A stretch of 64,000 nt of DNA. It comes from Parabacteroides sp. An277 (lineage in GTDB: Bacteria; Bacteroidota; Bacteroidia; Bacteroidales; Tannerellaceae). The notes below the pieces were generated by a model, which was given only the letters and a program-made list of their open reading frames with translations, made no database searches and was not told where the DNA came from. Location of the stretch: NCBI RefSeq assembly GCF_002159645.1, contig NZ_NFJB01000008.1, positions 1 through 64,000 on the forward strand, in the 5' to 3' direction. Positions 38,633 to 46,662 of the stretch are shown in pieces. A program made the translations under genes and the position numbers. Each line of letters opens with the position of its first letter. The first letter of the stretch is position 1.

Positions 38633-39730
38633 ATGAGTGAAATTAATGGATTAAAATTAGAAGCGTTGACAAATGGTGCTCATGCAGAGTTCCATTACAC
38701 AACATTGGAAAGGGCTAAAGGCCATGAGAAAGTATCCTCTAAATGTACGAAACAGCTGACACCTTATGAAGGCTCATATAATGAAGAGGATAGAGTATAT
38801 AAAACCTCTATGAAAAATCTGAGTACAGATGATATTGTGGCCTCAGATAAATGGAGAGGGGATGTATACAGAAGTTATCGGACTGCTGTAAAAGCGATGG
38901 TAGGTATTACTATTCCTGCTATGGCAGAAGCTGCTAAGGTGTTAATGCAACACATCAAAGACTATCGGATTAATACATTATCGCAATTGGATAAGCTGAC
39001 AGGCGATTTGCGTAATTTTGTAGGGGATTTGAAGGAAAAATATGTAGATGAGGTGGCTGCTTTGTCGCTTACTGAAGTGGTAAATGAACTGGAGAAAGCC
39101 AATGAACAGACTGCCTCACTTATTAAACTTCGTGATATACAAAATAAGTCGCGGGAAGTAGGAGCGGTAAGAAAAGCGCGGACTGCTACAGATAAGGCTT
39201 ATCGTGCGCTAATGAAAATGATTAATGCGTTAATCCTGGTAGAAGGGGAAGAGGAATATGCGGACTTTGTTGCTGAACAGAATTCGCTTATCCTGCGCTA
39301 TAAAAAGCGGGTGTTAGGACAAACGGTTATGAATGATAAAGAAGATGAAGGGGATGAACCTACTCCGGAAGTAAAGACGCCAGAAATTACGGCTATTTAC
39401 CAAAAGGAGGGTGGAAATCCAGATAACCCACTCGAGATTAAAAGAGATGCAATGACAGTAGTAGAAGGGAAAAATCTGTATCTCTTGAATGCAGCAGGAG
39501 ATGGTCCAGGCGATTTAATTTTGAAATGGCCTGATTCTGAAATAGATGAAAAAATAAAAACCGAATCTATTAGCTTACATACGGATACGCGTATAGAATT
39601 TCGTATGGTGTCTGATTTGACAGAGGGTAATTATTCGTTTCGTATTGAAACCTATTATAATGGTGAGGGTAATCCACCGCTTGCGGAACCTGTCGTAGTG
39701 ACCTACCCGCAATATATCAAACTGATATAA
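38633..39730 (+). CDS. DUF6261-like protein with DUF4469-like C-terminal domain
   Basis: A 365-residue protein without a signal peptide. The first 230 residues are helical (GITIPAMAEAAKVLMQHIKDYRINTLSQLDKLTGDLRNFV, VVNELEKANEQTASLIKLRD) and resemble DUF6261, a Bacteroidetes family of unknown function. After an acidic linker (DKEDEGDEPTPEVKTPE) comes a beta-rich domain (MTVVEGKNLYLLNAAGDGPGDLILKWPD...RMVSDLTEGNYSFRIETYYNGEG) that parallels the C-terminus of the DUF4469 protein encoded at 21422. Both genes interrupt the run of glycosidases and both border a hairpin array. I cannot assign a function. Confidence 0.65.
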   Translation: MSEINGLKLEALTNGAHAEFHYTTLERAKGHEKVSSKCTKQLTPYEGSYNEEDRVYKTSMKNLSTDDIVASDKWRGDVYRSYRTAVKAMVGITIPAMAEAAKVLMQHIKDYRINTLSQLDKLTGDLRNFVGDLKEKYVDEVAALSLTEVVNELEKANEQTASLIKLRDIQNKSREVGAVRKARTATDKAYRALMKMINALILVEGEEEYADFVAEQNSLILRYKKRVLGQTVMNDKEDEGDEPTPEVKTPEITAIYQKEGGNPDNPLEIKRDAMTVVEGKNLYLLNAAGDGPGDLILKWPDSEIDEKIKTESISLHTDTRIEFRMVSDLTEGNYSFRIETYYNGEGNPPLAEPVVVTYPQYIKLI

Positions 39731-39799
39731 GCGAATTTAAATTAAGACTATTCGTATTTTATGTCTTCATAAAATGAGATTAGATGGTTAATAGTTTGT

Positions 39800-39837
39800 A
39801 GTGTGTGTCTCCGATGTTTACAAAGGAGGCGCACACT
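39800..39837 (+). terminator. Hairpin terminator after the DUF6261 gene
   Basis: AGTGTGTGTCTCC (39800-39812) pairs with GGAGGCGCACACT (39825-39837), allowing G-U pairs, around a 12-nt loop. The following TATGTTAAAT is only weakly T-rich. Confidence 0.55.
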
Positions 39838-39880
39838 TATGTTAAATGTATGTATGCAAACTTTATAATAAGAATGACCG

Positions 39881-42337
39881 ATGAGACAGTTATTAGTGAC
39901 AGTGAGTCTTTTATTAGCAATTAGTGCTAACTTGTATGCCAGCTATCCAAAAGGATTGCGTATCTGGTTTAATCAACCCAATCCGGAAGCAGAGACAGTC
40001 TGGATAGGAGAGGAAAAGCTTATTACAGCAGGTAGTGGGGGACAAAATAAGGATCGTTTCTGGGAAGACCTATCTCTCCCTATTGGTAATGGAAGCCTGG
40101 GGGCTAATATAATAGGTTCGATTGCTACCGAGCGAATTACGTTTAATGAAAAGACACTTTGGCGTGGGGGACCCAATACCACGAAAGGAGCTTCCTATTA
40201 TTGGAATGTGAATAAAGAATCTGCTGCTATTTTAAAGGAAATCAGACAAGCCTTTATGAATGGAGACCAGAAAAAGGCTGCGCAGCTAACACAGGATAAC
40301 TTTAATGGTGTGGTAGCGTATGAATCGGATGGGGAAGAGCCGTCAAGATTCGGTAGTTTTACTACTGCCGGAGAATTCCGCATAAAAACAGGAATAGAGG
40401 AGAAAGATATAACGGATTATGAGCGTTCCCTCTCACTGGATTCTGCTATAGCTAAAGTAAGTTTTTGCCACCAAGCAACCTGTTATAAACGGGAATATTT
40501 TATTTCCTATCCTTCAAACATGCTGGTAATGCGCTTTTCGGCTTCAGAAAAAGGAAAGCAAAATCTACAGTTTACGTATATGCCCAATCCTGTATCGAAA
40601 GGAAAATTTCGAGTAGATGGAAAGAACGGACTTTGTTTTATAGCTCGTTTGGATAATAATCAGATGGAATACGTAGTGCGGATACAGGCCATAGCTAAGG
40701 GAGGTAAAGTAAAAGCAGATAAAAAGGGACTCCTGACTGTAGAAAATGCAGATGAAGTCATGTTCCTCGTTACGGCTGATACCGATTATAAAATGAACTT
40801 TGACCCAGATTTTAAGGATCCAAAGACGTATGTAGGTATCGATCCAAAACAAACGACAAAAGAATGGATGGATAAAGCTAAAGAACAGACCTTCTCCGAA
40901 CTGTTGGATGAGCACTATCAAGATTATAATAATCTGTTTAGTCGTACACAGCTGACGTTAAATCCTTCGTGGGAAAATCCAGATGATTTACCTATGCTAG
41001 AAAGACTGGCCCGCTACCGTACCGGCGCTCCAGATTATGGTTTGGAAGCACTATACTACCAATTTGGACGGTACCTTTTGATAGCCAGTTCGCGACCCGG
41101 TAATTTACCTGCTAATCTGCAAGGTGTATGGCATAATAATGTAGACGGACCTTGGCGAGTAGATTACCATAATAATATCAATATCCAGATGAATTACTGG
41201 TTAGCTTGCCCTACGAATTTAGCTGAATGTCAAGAGCCGCTAATAGACTTTATCCGTACACAAATAAAACCAGGAGAACGAACGGCTCAAGCATACTTTG
41301 GTGCACGAGGCTGGACAACTTCCATTTCCTCGAATATCTTCGGATTTACTTCTCCTCTGCGAGATAAAGATATGTCATGGAACTTTTCTCCTGTTGCAGG
41401 ACCTTGGCTGGCTACCCATATATGGGATTATTACGATTATACACGAGATAAAGCGTTCCTACAAGATACCTATAGCATGATTAAGGGAGCAGCCCAATTT
41501 GCTGTCGACTATTTGTGGCATAAACCGGACGGAACTTATACGGCTGCTCCATCTACGTCTCCTGAGCACGGACCAATTGATGAAGGAGCAACTTTCTCGC
41601 ATGGCGTTATCCGGGAAATTCTGTTAGATGCCATTGCCGCCAGTGAGATACTGCAAGTAGATAATGCGGAGCGTAAGGAATGGCAGGATGTATTAAACAA
41701 TTTGGTTCCTTACAAAATCGGACGCTATGGTCAACTAATGGAATGGTCTGTAGATATAGACGACCCACGTGATGCACATCGCCACGTAAATCATCTGTAT
41801 GGTCTTCACCCAGGACGAACTATCTCGCCTGTAACTACTCCAGAACTGGCACATGCCGCTCGCGTCGTATTGGAACATCGCGGAGATGGAGCTACCGGAT
41901 GGAGTATGGGTTGGAAACTAAATCAGTGGGCTCGTTTGCAAGATGGAGACCGTGCCTACCGACTCTATGGTAACCTCTTAAAGAATGGTACAAATCATAA
42001 TCTGTGGGATTCGCATCCTCCTTTCCAAATAGATGGTAATTTCGGTGGAACAGCAGGTGTGACAGAAATGCTCATCCAAAGCCATGCCGGTTTTATCCAA
42101 TTACTCCCTGCATTACCGGCTGTCTGGCACGAAGGGGAATTGACAGGAGTTCGTGCACGAGGTAACTTCATTGTCGACATATATTGGAAAGATAATAACC
42201 TGGTGAAGGCAATTATCCATTCTGGTTCGGGAGGTCCTTGTAAAATACATTATCAAGGCAAAAAGTTAGAATTTGACACACAAGCTGGGGAAATATACAC
42301 ACTCACATACCAAGGAGGCACGTTGAGCTTGCAATAA
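39881..42337 (+). CDS. GH95 alpha-L-fucosidase/alpha-L-galactosidase
   Basis: An 818-residue exported enzyme (signal peptide MRQLLVTVSLLLAISANLYAS). The N-terminal beta domain (WEDLSLPIGNGSLGANIIGS...FNEKTLWRGGPNT) is followed by the (alpha/alpha)6 barrel. The catalytic regions of GH95 are all present: NINIQMNYW (the Asn pair that activates water), PSTSPEHG (general acid Glu) and PPFQIDGNFGGTAGVTEML (Asp region). It is therefore the canonical member of the two GH95 enzymes here and likely removes alpha-1,2-linked L-fucose from galactosides. It is the last enzyme of the PUL and is followed by a strong GC-rich hairpin. Confidence 0.93.
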   Translation: MRQLLVTVSLLLAISANLYASYPKGLRIWFNQPNPEAETVWIGEEKLITAGSGGQNKDRFWEDLSLPIGNGSLGANIIGSIATERITFNEKTLWRGGPNTTKGASYYWNVNKESAAILKEIRQAFMNGDQKKAAQLTQDNFNGVVAYESDGEEPSRFGSFTTAGEFRIKTGIEEKDITDYERSLSLDSAIAKVSFCHQATCYKREYFISYPSNMLVMRFSASEKGKQNLQFTYMPNPVSKGKFRVDGKNGLCFIARLDNNQMEYVVRIQAIAKGGKVKADKKGLLTVENADEVMFLVTADTDYKMNFDPDFKDPKTYVGIDPKQTTKEWMDKAKEQTFSELLDEHYQDYNNLFSRTQLTLNPSWENPDDLPMLERLARYRTGAPDYGLEALYYQFGRYLLIASSRPGNLPANLQGVWHNNVDGPWRVDYHNNINIQMNYWLACPTNLAECQEPLIDFIRTQIKPGERTAQAYFGARGWTTSISSNIFGFTSPLRDKDMSWNFSPVAGPWLATHIWDYYDYTRDKAFLQDTYSMIKGAAQFAVDYLWHKPDGTYTAAPSTSPEHGPIDEGATFSHGVIREILLDAIAASEILQVDNAERKEWQDVLNNLVPYKIGRYGQLMEWSVDIDDPRDAHRHVNHLYGLHPGRTISPVTTPELAHAARVVLEHRGDGATGWSMGWKLNQWARLQDGDRAYRLYGNLLKNGTNHNLWDSHPPFQIDGNFGGTAGVTEMLIQSHAGFIQLLPALPAVWHEGELTGVRARGNFIVDIYWKDNNLVKAIIHSGSGGPCKIHYQGKKLEFDTQAGEIYTLTYQGGTLSLQ

Positions 42338-42372
42338 TTTCTAATAGATTCAGCTTTTTGAAGGAAATAATC

Positions 42373-42428
42373 AACAAGTTTTTGGGCGCTTGCTTGCTAC
42401 ACAGCAGGCAAGGCGCCCGGGTTTGTTG
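42373..42428. terminator. Bidirectional hairpin between the PUL and the antiporter gene
   Basis: GGGCGC-TTGCTTGCT and AGCAGGCAA-GGCGCCC form a 15-bp stem with one mismatch and a 4-nt loop, extended by outer CAACAA/TTGTTG arms. It separates two convergent genes, so it could serve both strands. The immediate T-runs are short. Confidence 0.6.
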
Positions 42429-42460
42429 ATAGAATAGATATAAAGGCTTTCCGCCTATGA

Positions 42461-43960
42461 TTAATTCTGTTTTAATGTATAATCTTTAACGCCCAGCATC
42501 TCGTAAGATTGCAAAAGAGCTTTATCATCGTCTGATATCATTAGTAATTTATCATTGGCTTTAAGAACGGTTTTACCCGTTGGAATAAAATAACGTCCAT
42601 CGCGTTTCACCATTACTGCCAATGTATGATCCGGTAGATTCAAATCCATCAACCGATTTCCATGTGCCAAAACTTCCGGTGTCAAATCTATTTCGCTCAT
42701 CACACTTCGAATATCTTCCGACAATTCCATACCAAATTCCTCTTTGGCTTCCGGTTTATCTATCAAATGAAGCAAGCGAGCCACGTATGTTACCGTTGTC
42801 CCTTGTACCAAAAGAGACAAAATGGTGATAAAGAAAACGATGTTGAAGAACCATTGCGCATGTTCGATACCTGCCAACAAAGGATAAGTGGCAAAGATTA
42901 TCGGTACCGCGCCTCGCAATCCAACCCACGAAATGTACAACCTCGCCCGCCACGAAAAGTTCCGATAAGGTAAGAGCGAAAGGAAGACACTCACCGGACG
43001 TGCTATCACAATCATAAAGATACCTATTCCCAATCCAATATGCGTCACAGGAAGCAACTCGTGCGGATTAACCAACAATCCCAACGAAAGGAACATTACT
43101 ATCTGCCACAACCAAGTAAAACCATCAAAGAACGTACCGATACTCCGTTTATGAATTATCTTCGAATTGCCAAATACCAACCCGGCAATATAAACTCCCA
43201 GATAACCATTCCCTTTACAAAGAGTCACCACTGAATAAGTCAAGAATGCAAATGCCAGAATCAAAATAGGATAAAGCGATGCATTGTTTACATTAATTCG
43301 ATTCACAATCCTAACCGCTACCTTTCCCAACAAGAAGCCACCAATCGCCCCAATCACCAATTGCAGTACCAACATCCATGCCGCTTCCGCTATACTCATT
43401 CCGCCCGATTGGATAAAAGCAATAAGGATGAGTGTCAAAAGATACGCCATCGGGTCGTTACTTCCGCTTTCCAATTCCAACGTCGGTCGAAGATTTTCTT
43501 TCAACAATACGCCTTTACTGCGCAAAATAGAGAATACCGAAGCCGAATCAGTAGAAGACATTACCGCTGCTAACAAAAGCGATTCGGGCAAAGTCAATGT
43601 CGCATATTCTGTTGAATAATGACATATCAAATAGATAAAACCACCTGTTAGAAAGGTTGTTAACAATACTCCTAATGTAGCCAATACCACACCTTGCGAA
43701 GCTACAGGCTTGATTTCCTTCAATTTCGTATCCATTCCGCCTGAAAACAGAATGATACTTAAAGCCAACATGCCTATGAACTGTGCCGCCTTAGCATTGT
43801 CAAACTGAATGCCTACGCCATCACTTCCAAACGCCATTCCAATACCCAAAAATAACAACAACGAAGGCAACCCGAAACGATACCCTGCCTTTCCTGCAAA
43901 TACGCTCAATATCAATAATATTGAGCTCGCAAACAATATTTTCTCCGGACTATGCATCAT
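42461..43960 (-). CDS. Monovalent cation/proton antiporter (CPA family, potassium/proton type)
   Basis: A 499-residue inner-membrane transporter. About 12 membrane helices span residues 10-390 (LFASSILLILSVFAGKAGYRFGLPSLLLFLGIGMAFG; TLGVLLTTFLTGGFIYLI; SSTDSASVFSILRSKG; GSNDPMAYLLTLILIAF). TDSAS and GSNDPMAY are the ion-binding segments of the CPA1/NhaP2-like family. A cytoplasmic C-terminal RCK_C/TrkA-C domain (LDLPDHTLAVMVKRDGRYFIPTGKTVLKANDKLLMISDDD) suggests regulation by a small ligand. It probably exchanges K+ or Na+ for H+. It converges with the GH95 gene and is divergent from the YgjP-like gene. Confidence 0.9.
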   Translation of the reverse strand: MMHSPEKILFASSILLILSVFAGKAGYRFGLPSLLLFLGIGMAFGSDGVGIQFDNAKAAQFIGMLALSIILFSGGMDTKLKEIKPVASQGVVLATLGVLLTTFLTGGFIYLICHYSTEYATLTLPESLLLAAVMSSTDSASVFSILRSKGVLLKENLRPTLELESGSNDPMAYLLTLILIAFIQSGGMSIAEAAWMLVLQLVIGAIGGFLLGKVAVRIVNRINVNNASLYPILILAFAFLTYSVVTLCKGNGYLGVYIAGLVFGNSKIIHKRSIGTFFDGFTWLWQIVMFLSLGLLVNPHELLPVTHIGLGIGIFMIVIARPVSVFLSLLPYRNFSWRARLYISWVGLRGAVPIIFATYPLLAGIEHAQWFFNIVFFITILSLLVQGTTVTYVARLLHLIDKPEAKEEFGMELSEDIRSVMSEIDLTPEVLAHGNRLMDLNLPDHTLAVMVKRDGRYFIPTGKTVLKANDKLLMISDDDKALLQSYEMLGVKDYTLKQN

Positions 43961-44008
43961 ATTTTTTCATTTAATGTATAAGTAAAACAAGCGAAAGACA
44001 AAAAAGGT

Positions 44009-44118
44009 TTAAGTTGAAAACCGAAAAAAATATAGTTATTATCATTTCCATTTATAGTTAGAATCGTTTTCGTTTATCGTTATATTTCTTTTCGATTCTC
44101 GTTAATTTTATTTGAAAA
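44009..44118. repeat. Degenerate 22-bp array in a divergent promoter region
   Basis: The core TATAGTTA and variants (TTAAGTTG, TATAGTTA, TATAGTTA, TATCGTTA, TCTCGTTA) start at 44009, 44031, 44053, 44075 and 44097, exactly 22 bp apart. Flanking bases drift strongly. Unlike the other arrays it lies between divergent genes, directly upstream of the YgjP-like gene's -7 box. Confidence 0.65.
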
Positions 44119-44144
44119 GCCAAGGCTTTCTTCAGAAAAAGCCT

Positions 44145-44152
44145 TACCTTTG
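44145..44152 (+). promoter_or_regulatory. -7 box of the YgjP-like gene; decides its start
   Basis: TACCTTTG at 44145-44152 overlaps the in-frame TTG at 44150. The true start is therefore more likely ATG 44174. A clear -33 box is not seen. Confidence 0.55.
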
Positions 44153-44173
44153 AAAAATAATTCTAAGAAAAAA

Positions 44174-44872
44174 ATGGAAAAGTACATCGAAGACAACCTT
44201 TTAGGTAAGGTCATCATCCGGACGAATCCTCGTGCGAAACGTTATATCGTAAAGATTCAATCAGGAAAAGTCGTAGGCGTTATGCCCAAACAAGGCAACG
44301 AAAAAGAATTGCTGGCTTTAATCACAAGCAACAAACAAAAGCTAAGAGAAAAACTGGATAAAACAGTAACCTTTCCTCTCATAGACGAAAGTTGTCGTAT
44401 TGAAACAGAAACATTCAAAGTCAATATCGTCTTAAGCCCCGTAAAAGAATACTACATTCTCCAAAAAAGAGGATTATTGCTCATTACTTGTCCGCTGAAA
44501 ACCAACTTTGCAGACGAGGAGGTACAAAAGGATTTACGCCAGATATTAATAAACGCCCTACGCCACGATGCCCAAAAGTACTTGCCTTCCCGTTTGAAAT
44601 CGTTAGCCAAAAAACATGGTTTCCAATTTGAATCGGTGCGCATCAACAATAGCCGTACGCGATGGGGAAGTTGTTCGGGAGGGAAAAACATAAACCTTTC
44701 GTGCCACGTAATGCAACTTCCTTGGCATCTAATCGATTATATTCTTCTGCATGAGCTTTGTCATACGCGCGAGATGAACCATAGCCCTCGCTTTTGGGCT
44801 TGGATGGATAAAGTAACCCACCAGCAAACCCAAAAGCTAAGACAAGAATTAAAACAACACTATATGTGGTAA
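44174..44872 (+). CDS. YgjP/SprT-like zinc metallopeptidase-domain protein
   Basis: A 232-residue cytoplasmic protein of the YgjP-like M48-related family. Signature elements at the C-terminus are SVRINNSRTRWGSCSGGKNINLSCHVMQLPWHLIDYILLHELCHTREMNHSPRFWAWMD; the HELCH motif and following His-x-Ser-x-x-Phe provide zinc ligands. The N-terminal half is the usual beta-rich segment. The E. coli relative was called UTP pyrophosphatase, but peptidase-like chemistry is equally plausible. ATG 44174 is chosen because the longer frame starts inside the predicted -7 box. Confidence 0.85.
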   Translation: MEKYIEDNLLGKVIIRTNPRAKRYIVKIQSGKVVGVMPKQGNEKELLALITSNKQKLREKLDKTVTFPLIDESCRIETETFKVNIVLSPVKEYYILQKRGLLLITCPLKTNFADEEVQKDLRQILINALRHDAQKYLPSRLKSLAKKHGFQFESVRINNSRTRWGSCSGGKNINLSCHVMQLPWHLIDYILLHELCHTREMNHSPRFWAWMDKVTHQQTQKLRQELKQHYMW

Positions 44873-44896
44873 AAACAGATAACAGATAACAAATAA

Positions 44897-46582
44897 TTAA
44901 ATCCGTTTGTCTATTAATGCTTCTACTACATTCACCACATAATCACCTAATTTCTCGCTCTCGCTCACGATATCCATATAATACACACCATCTTGGTATT
45001 GATAACGCTTGTTGTTAATATCCTCTATGTTGCGTGCTTTGAGTTGATTCCGGTAATTATTGATTTCATTTTCGATGTTATAAGAGACATTGATATCATT
45101 GTGTGTCAGTTCAGATTTATGGAAGATGATGTTCATCCGCTCCAATGCTTCGCCTACAAGAGAAAACATCCGTTCGACATGCTCGTTTTGTTCAGGCGTA
45201 AAAGAGGATTTAAATTCGTTGCGCCGTTTCAACGTCCGTGCTAAGTTGTTACACGAATCAGCAATGCTCTCTATCTCGCTTACGGCACGAAGCATGACGC
45301 GAATCTCCTCTTTGCTTTCCGAGCTCAGGCGACCTTCGGAAACTTGCGTCAGGTAATTGGCTATTTCCACCTCCATGCGGTCGCTGATATTTTCGTATTT
45401 CTCGATGCGACTATAGGTTTTCGTAAACGTATCCACGTTTTTTTCATACAGAAGCGATTTGACCATGTTGAACATGCGCGCCGTCCGCTCGGCAAACAAG
45501 ACAATTTCCTTTTGGGCTTGCAGGATAGAAAGTTCGGCCGTCGAAAGCATACCACCCGTAATGAAGCGCAGCCGGTATTCTTCGTCTTTCGGCTTTCCTT
45601 TGATAAAAGCACACACTGTTTTTTCAATCAAGCCTACAAACCAAATCATAATACATGTATTGCTAATATTAAAAGCGGTATGGAATGCAGCCAATTTAAA
45701 CGATACAGCAACAGATGGGTCGCTCACATGCATTACATTTTCGACGAACCAAGAAACGCCTGCCGTAAACGGATAAAAAACCACCAATACCCAACAGACG
45801 CCAAAGACATTAAACATCAAATGCGCCAAAGCGGCCCTTCGTGCCTGAATATTCCCCGTTAAAGCAGCCAAGTTTGCCGTAATGGTTGTGCCAATATTCT
45901 CGCCCAAAACCAAAGCTACGCCTAAATGATAATCAATCCACCCATTCGCGCACATGATTAAGGTAATCGCCATCGTAGCTGCTGAGGCTTGGACAATCAT
46001 GGTCAATGCCGTTCCGATAAAAAGGAAAAGTAAAATCGAGAAGAAACCCATATCGGTATAGTTCTGGACGAAAGCCAGCATGTCGGGATTCGCACTTAAG
46101 TCTGGCGCATTGGCTTTCAATCCCTCTAATCCCATAAAAAGGAAAGAGAAACCGAAAATGAACTCCCCGACCGACTTCCGAGAACTTTTACCTGAAAAGA
46201 AGAGAGGTAGCGCCAAGGCCAACAAGGGCAATGCAAAGGCAGATATATCTATCTTGAAGCCCAATGCTGAAATAATCCAGGCCGTCACGGTGGTTCCGAT
46301 ATTGGCTCCCATGATGACGCCAATGGATTGTGTCAGCGTCAAAAGTCCGGCATTTACAAAGCTAACTACCATTACCGTAGTAGCGGAAGAGGATTGAATC
46401 AAGGCGGTTATCAACATACCTGTCAACACACCCGTCACCCGATTCTTGGTCATAGCCGTCAGAATTTTACGAAGGCTGTCTCCGGCAAGCTTCTGCAAGC
46501 CTTCACTCATAATCTTCATGCCGTATAGGAACAAGGCCAATGATCCTATCAAGCGCAAGAGGTCAAAAAAAGAGTATTCCAT
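44897..46582 (-). CDS. Na+/phosphate cotransporter with PhoU-like C-terminal domain
   Basis: A 561-residue membrane protein. Two inverted Na/Pi-cotransporter repeats carry the QSSSATTV (ALIQSSSATTVMVVSFVNAG) and QASAATMA (TMIVQASAATMAITLIM) motifs, and TM helices run to about residue 330. The C-terminal 200 residues are helical and PhoU-like (VMLRAVSEIESIADSCNNLARTLKRRNEF; KLGDYVVNVVEALIDKRI). It should import inorganic phosphate in symport with sodium, with the PhoU-like part regulating. It is divergent from the kinase gene with an 80-nt gap, and its 3' end lies 24 nt from the convergent YgjP-like gene. Confidence 0.94.
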   Translation of the reverse strand: MEYSFFDLLRLIGSLALFLYGMKIMSEGLQKLAGDSLRKILTAMTKNRVTGVLTGMLITALIQSSSATTVMVVSFVNAGLLTLTQSIGVIMGANIGTTVTAWIISALGFKIDISAFALPLLALALPLFFSGKSSRKSVGEFIFGFSFLFMGLEGLKANAPDLSANPDMLAFVQNYTDMGFFSILLFLFIGTALTMIVQASAATMAITLIMCANGWIDYHLGVALVLGENIGTTITANLAALTGNIQARRAALAHLMFNVFGVCWVLVVFYPFTAGVSWFVENVMHVSDPSVAVSFKLAAFHTAFNISNTCIMIWFVGLIEKTVCAFIKGKPKDEEYRLRFITGGMLSTAELSILQAQKEIVLFAERTARMFNMVKSLLYEKNVDTFTKTYSRIEKYENISDRMEVEIANYLTQVSEGRLSSESKEEIRVMLRAVSEIESIADSCNNLARTLKRRNEFKSSFTPEQNEHVERMFSLVGEALERMNIIFHKSELTHNDINVSYNIENEINNYRNQLKARNIEDINNKRYQYQDGVYYMDIVSESEKLGDYVVNVVEALIDKRI

Positions 46583-46662
46583 TTAATTTACGTTTAAGTG
46601 GATGTTTATCCGATTAATATTCCTATTTTAGTAGCACAAAATTACGAAAAAGTTAAAATTCC

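Noticed and set aside
44150-44173. TTG 44150 as start of the YgjP-like gene
   Set aside because: It overlaps the TACCTTTG -7 box; ATG 44174 is a better start.
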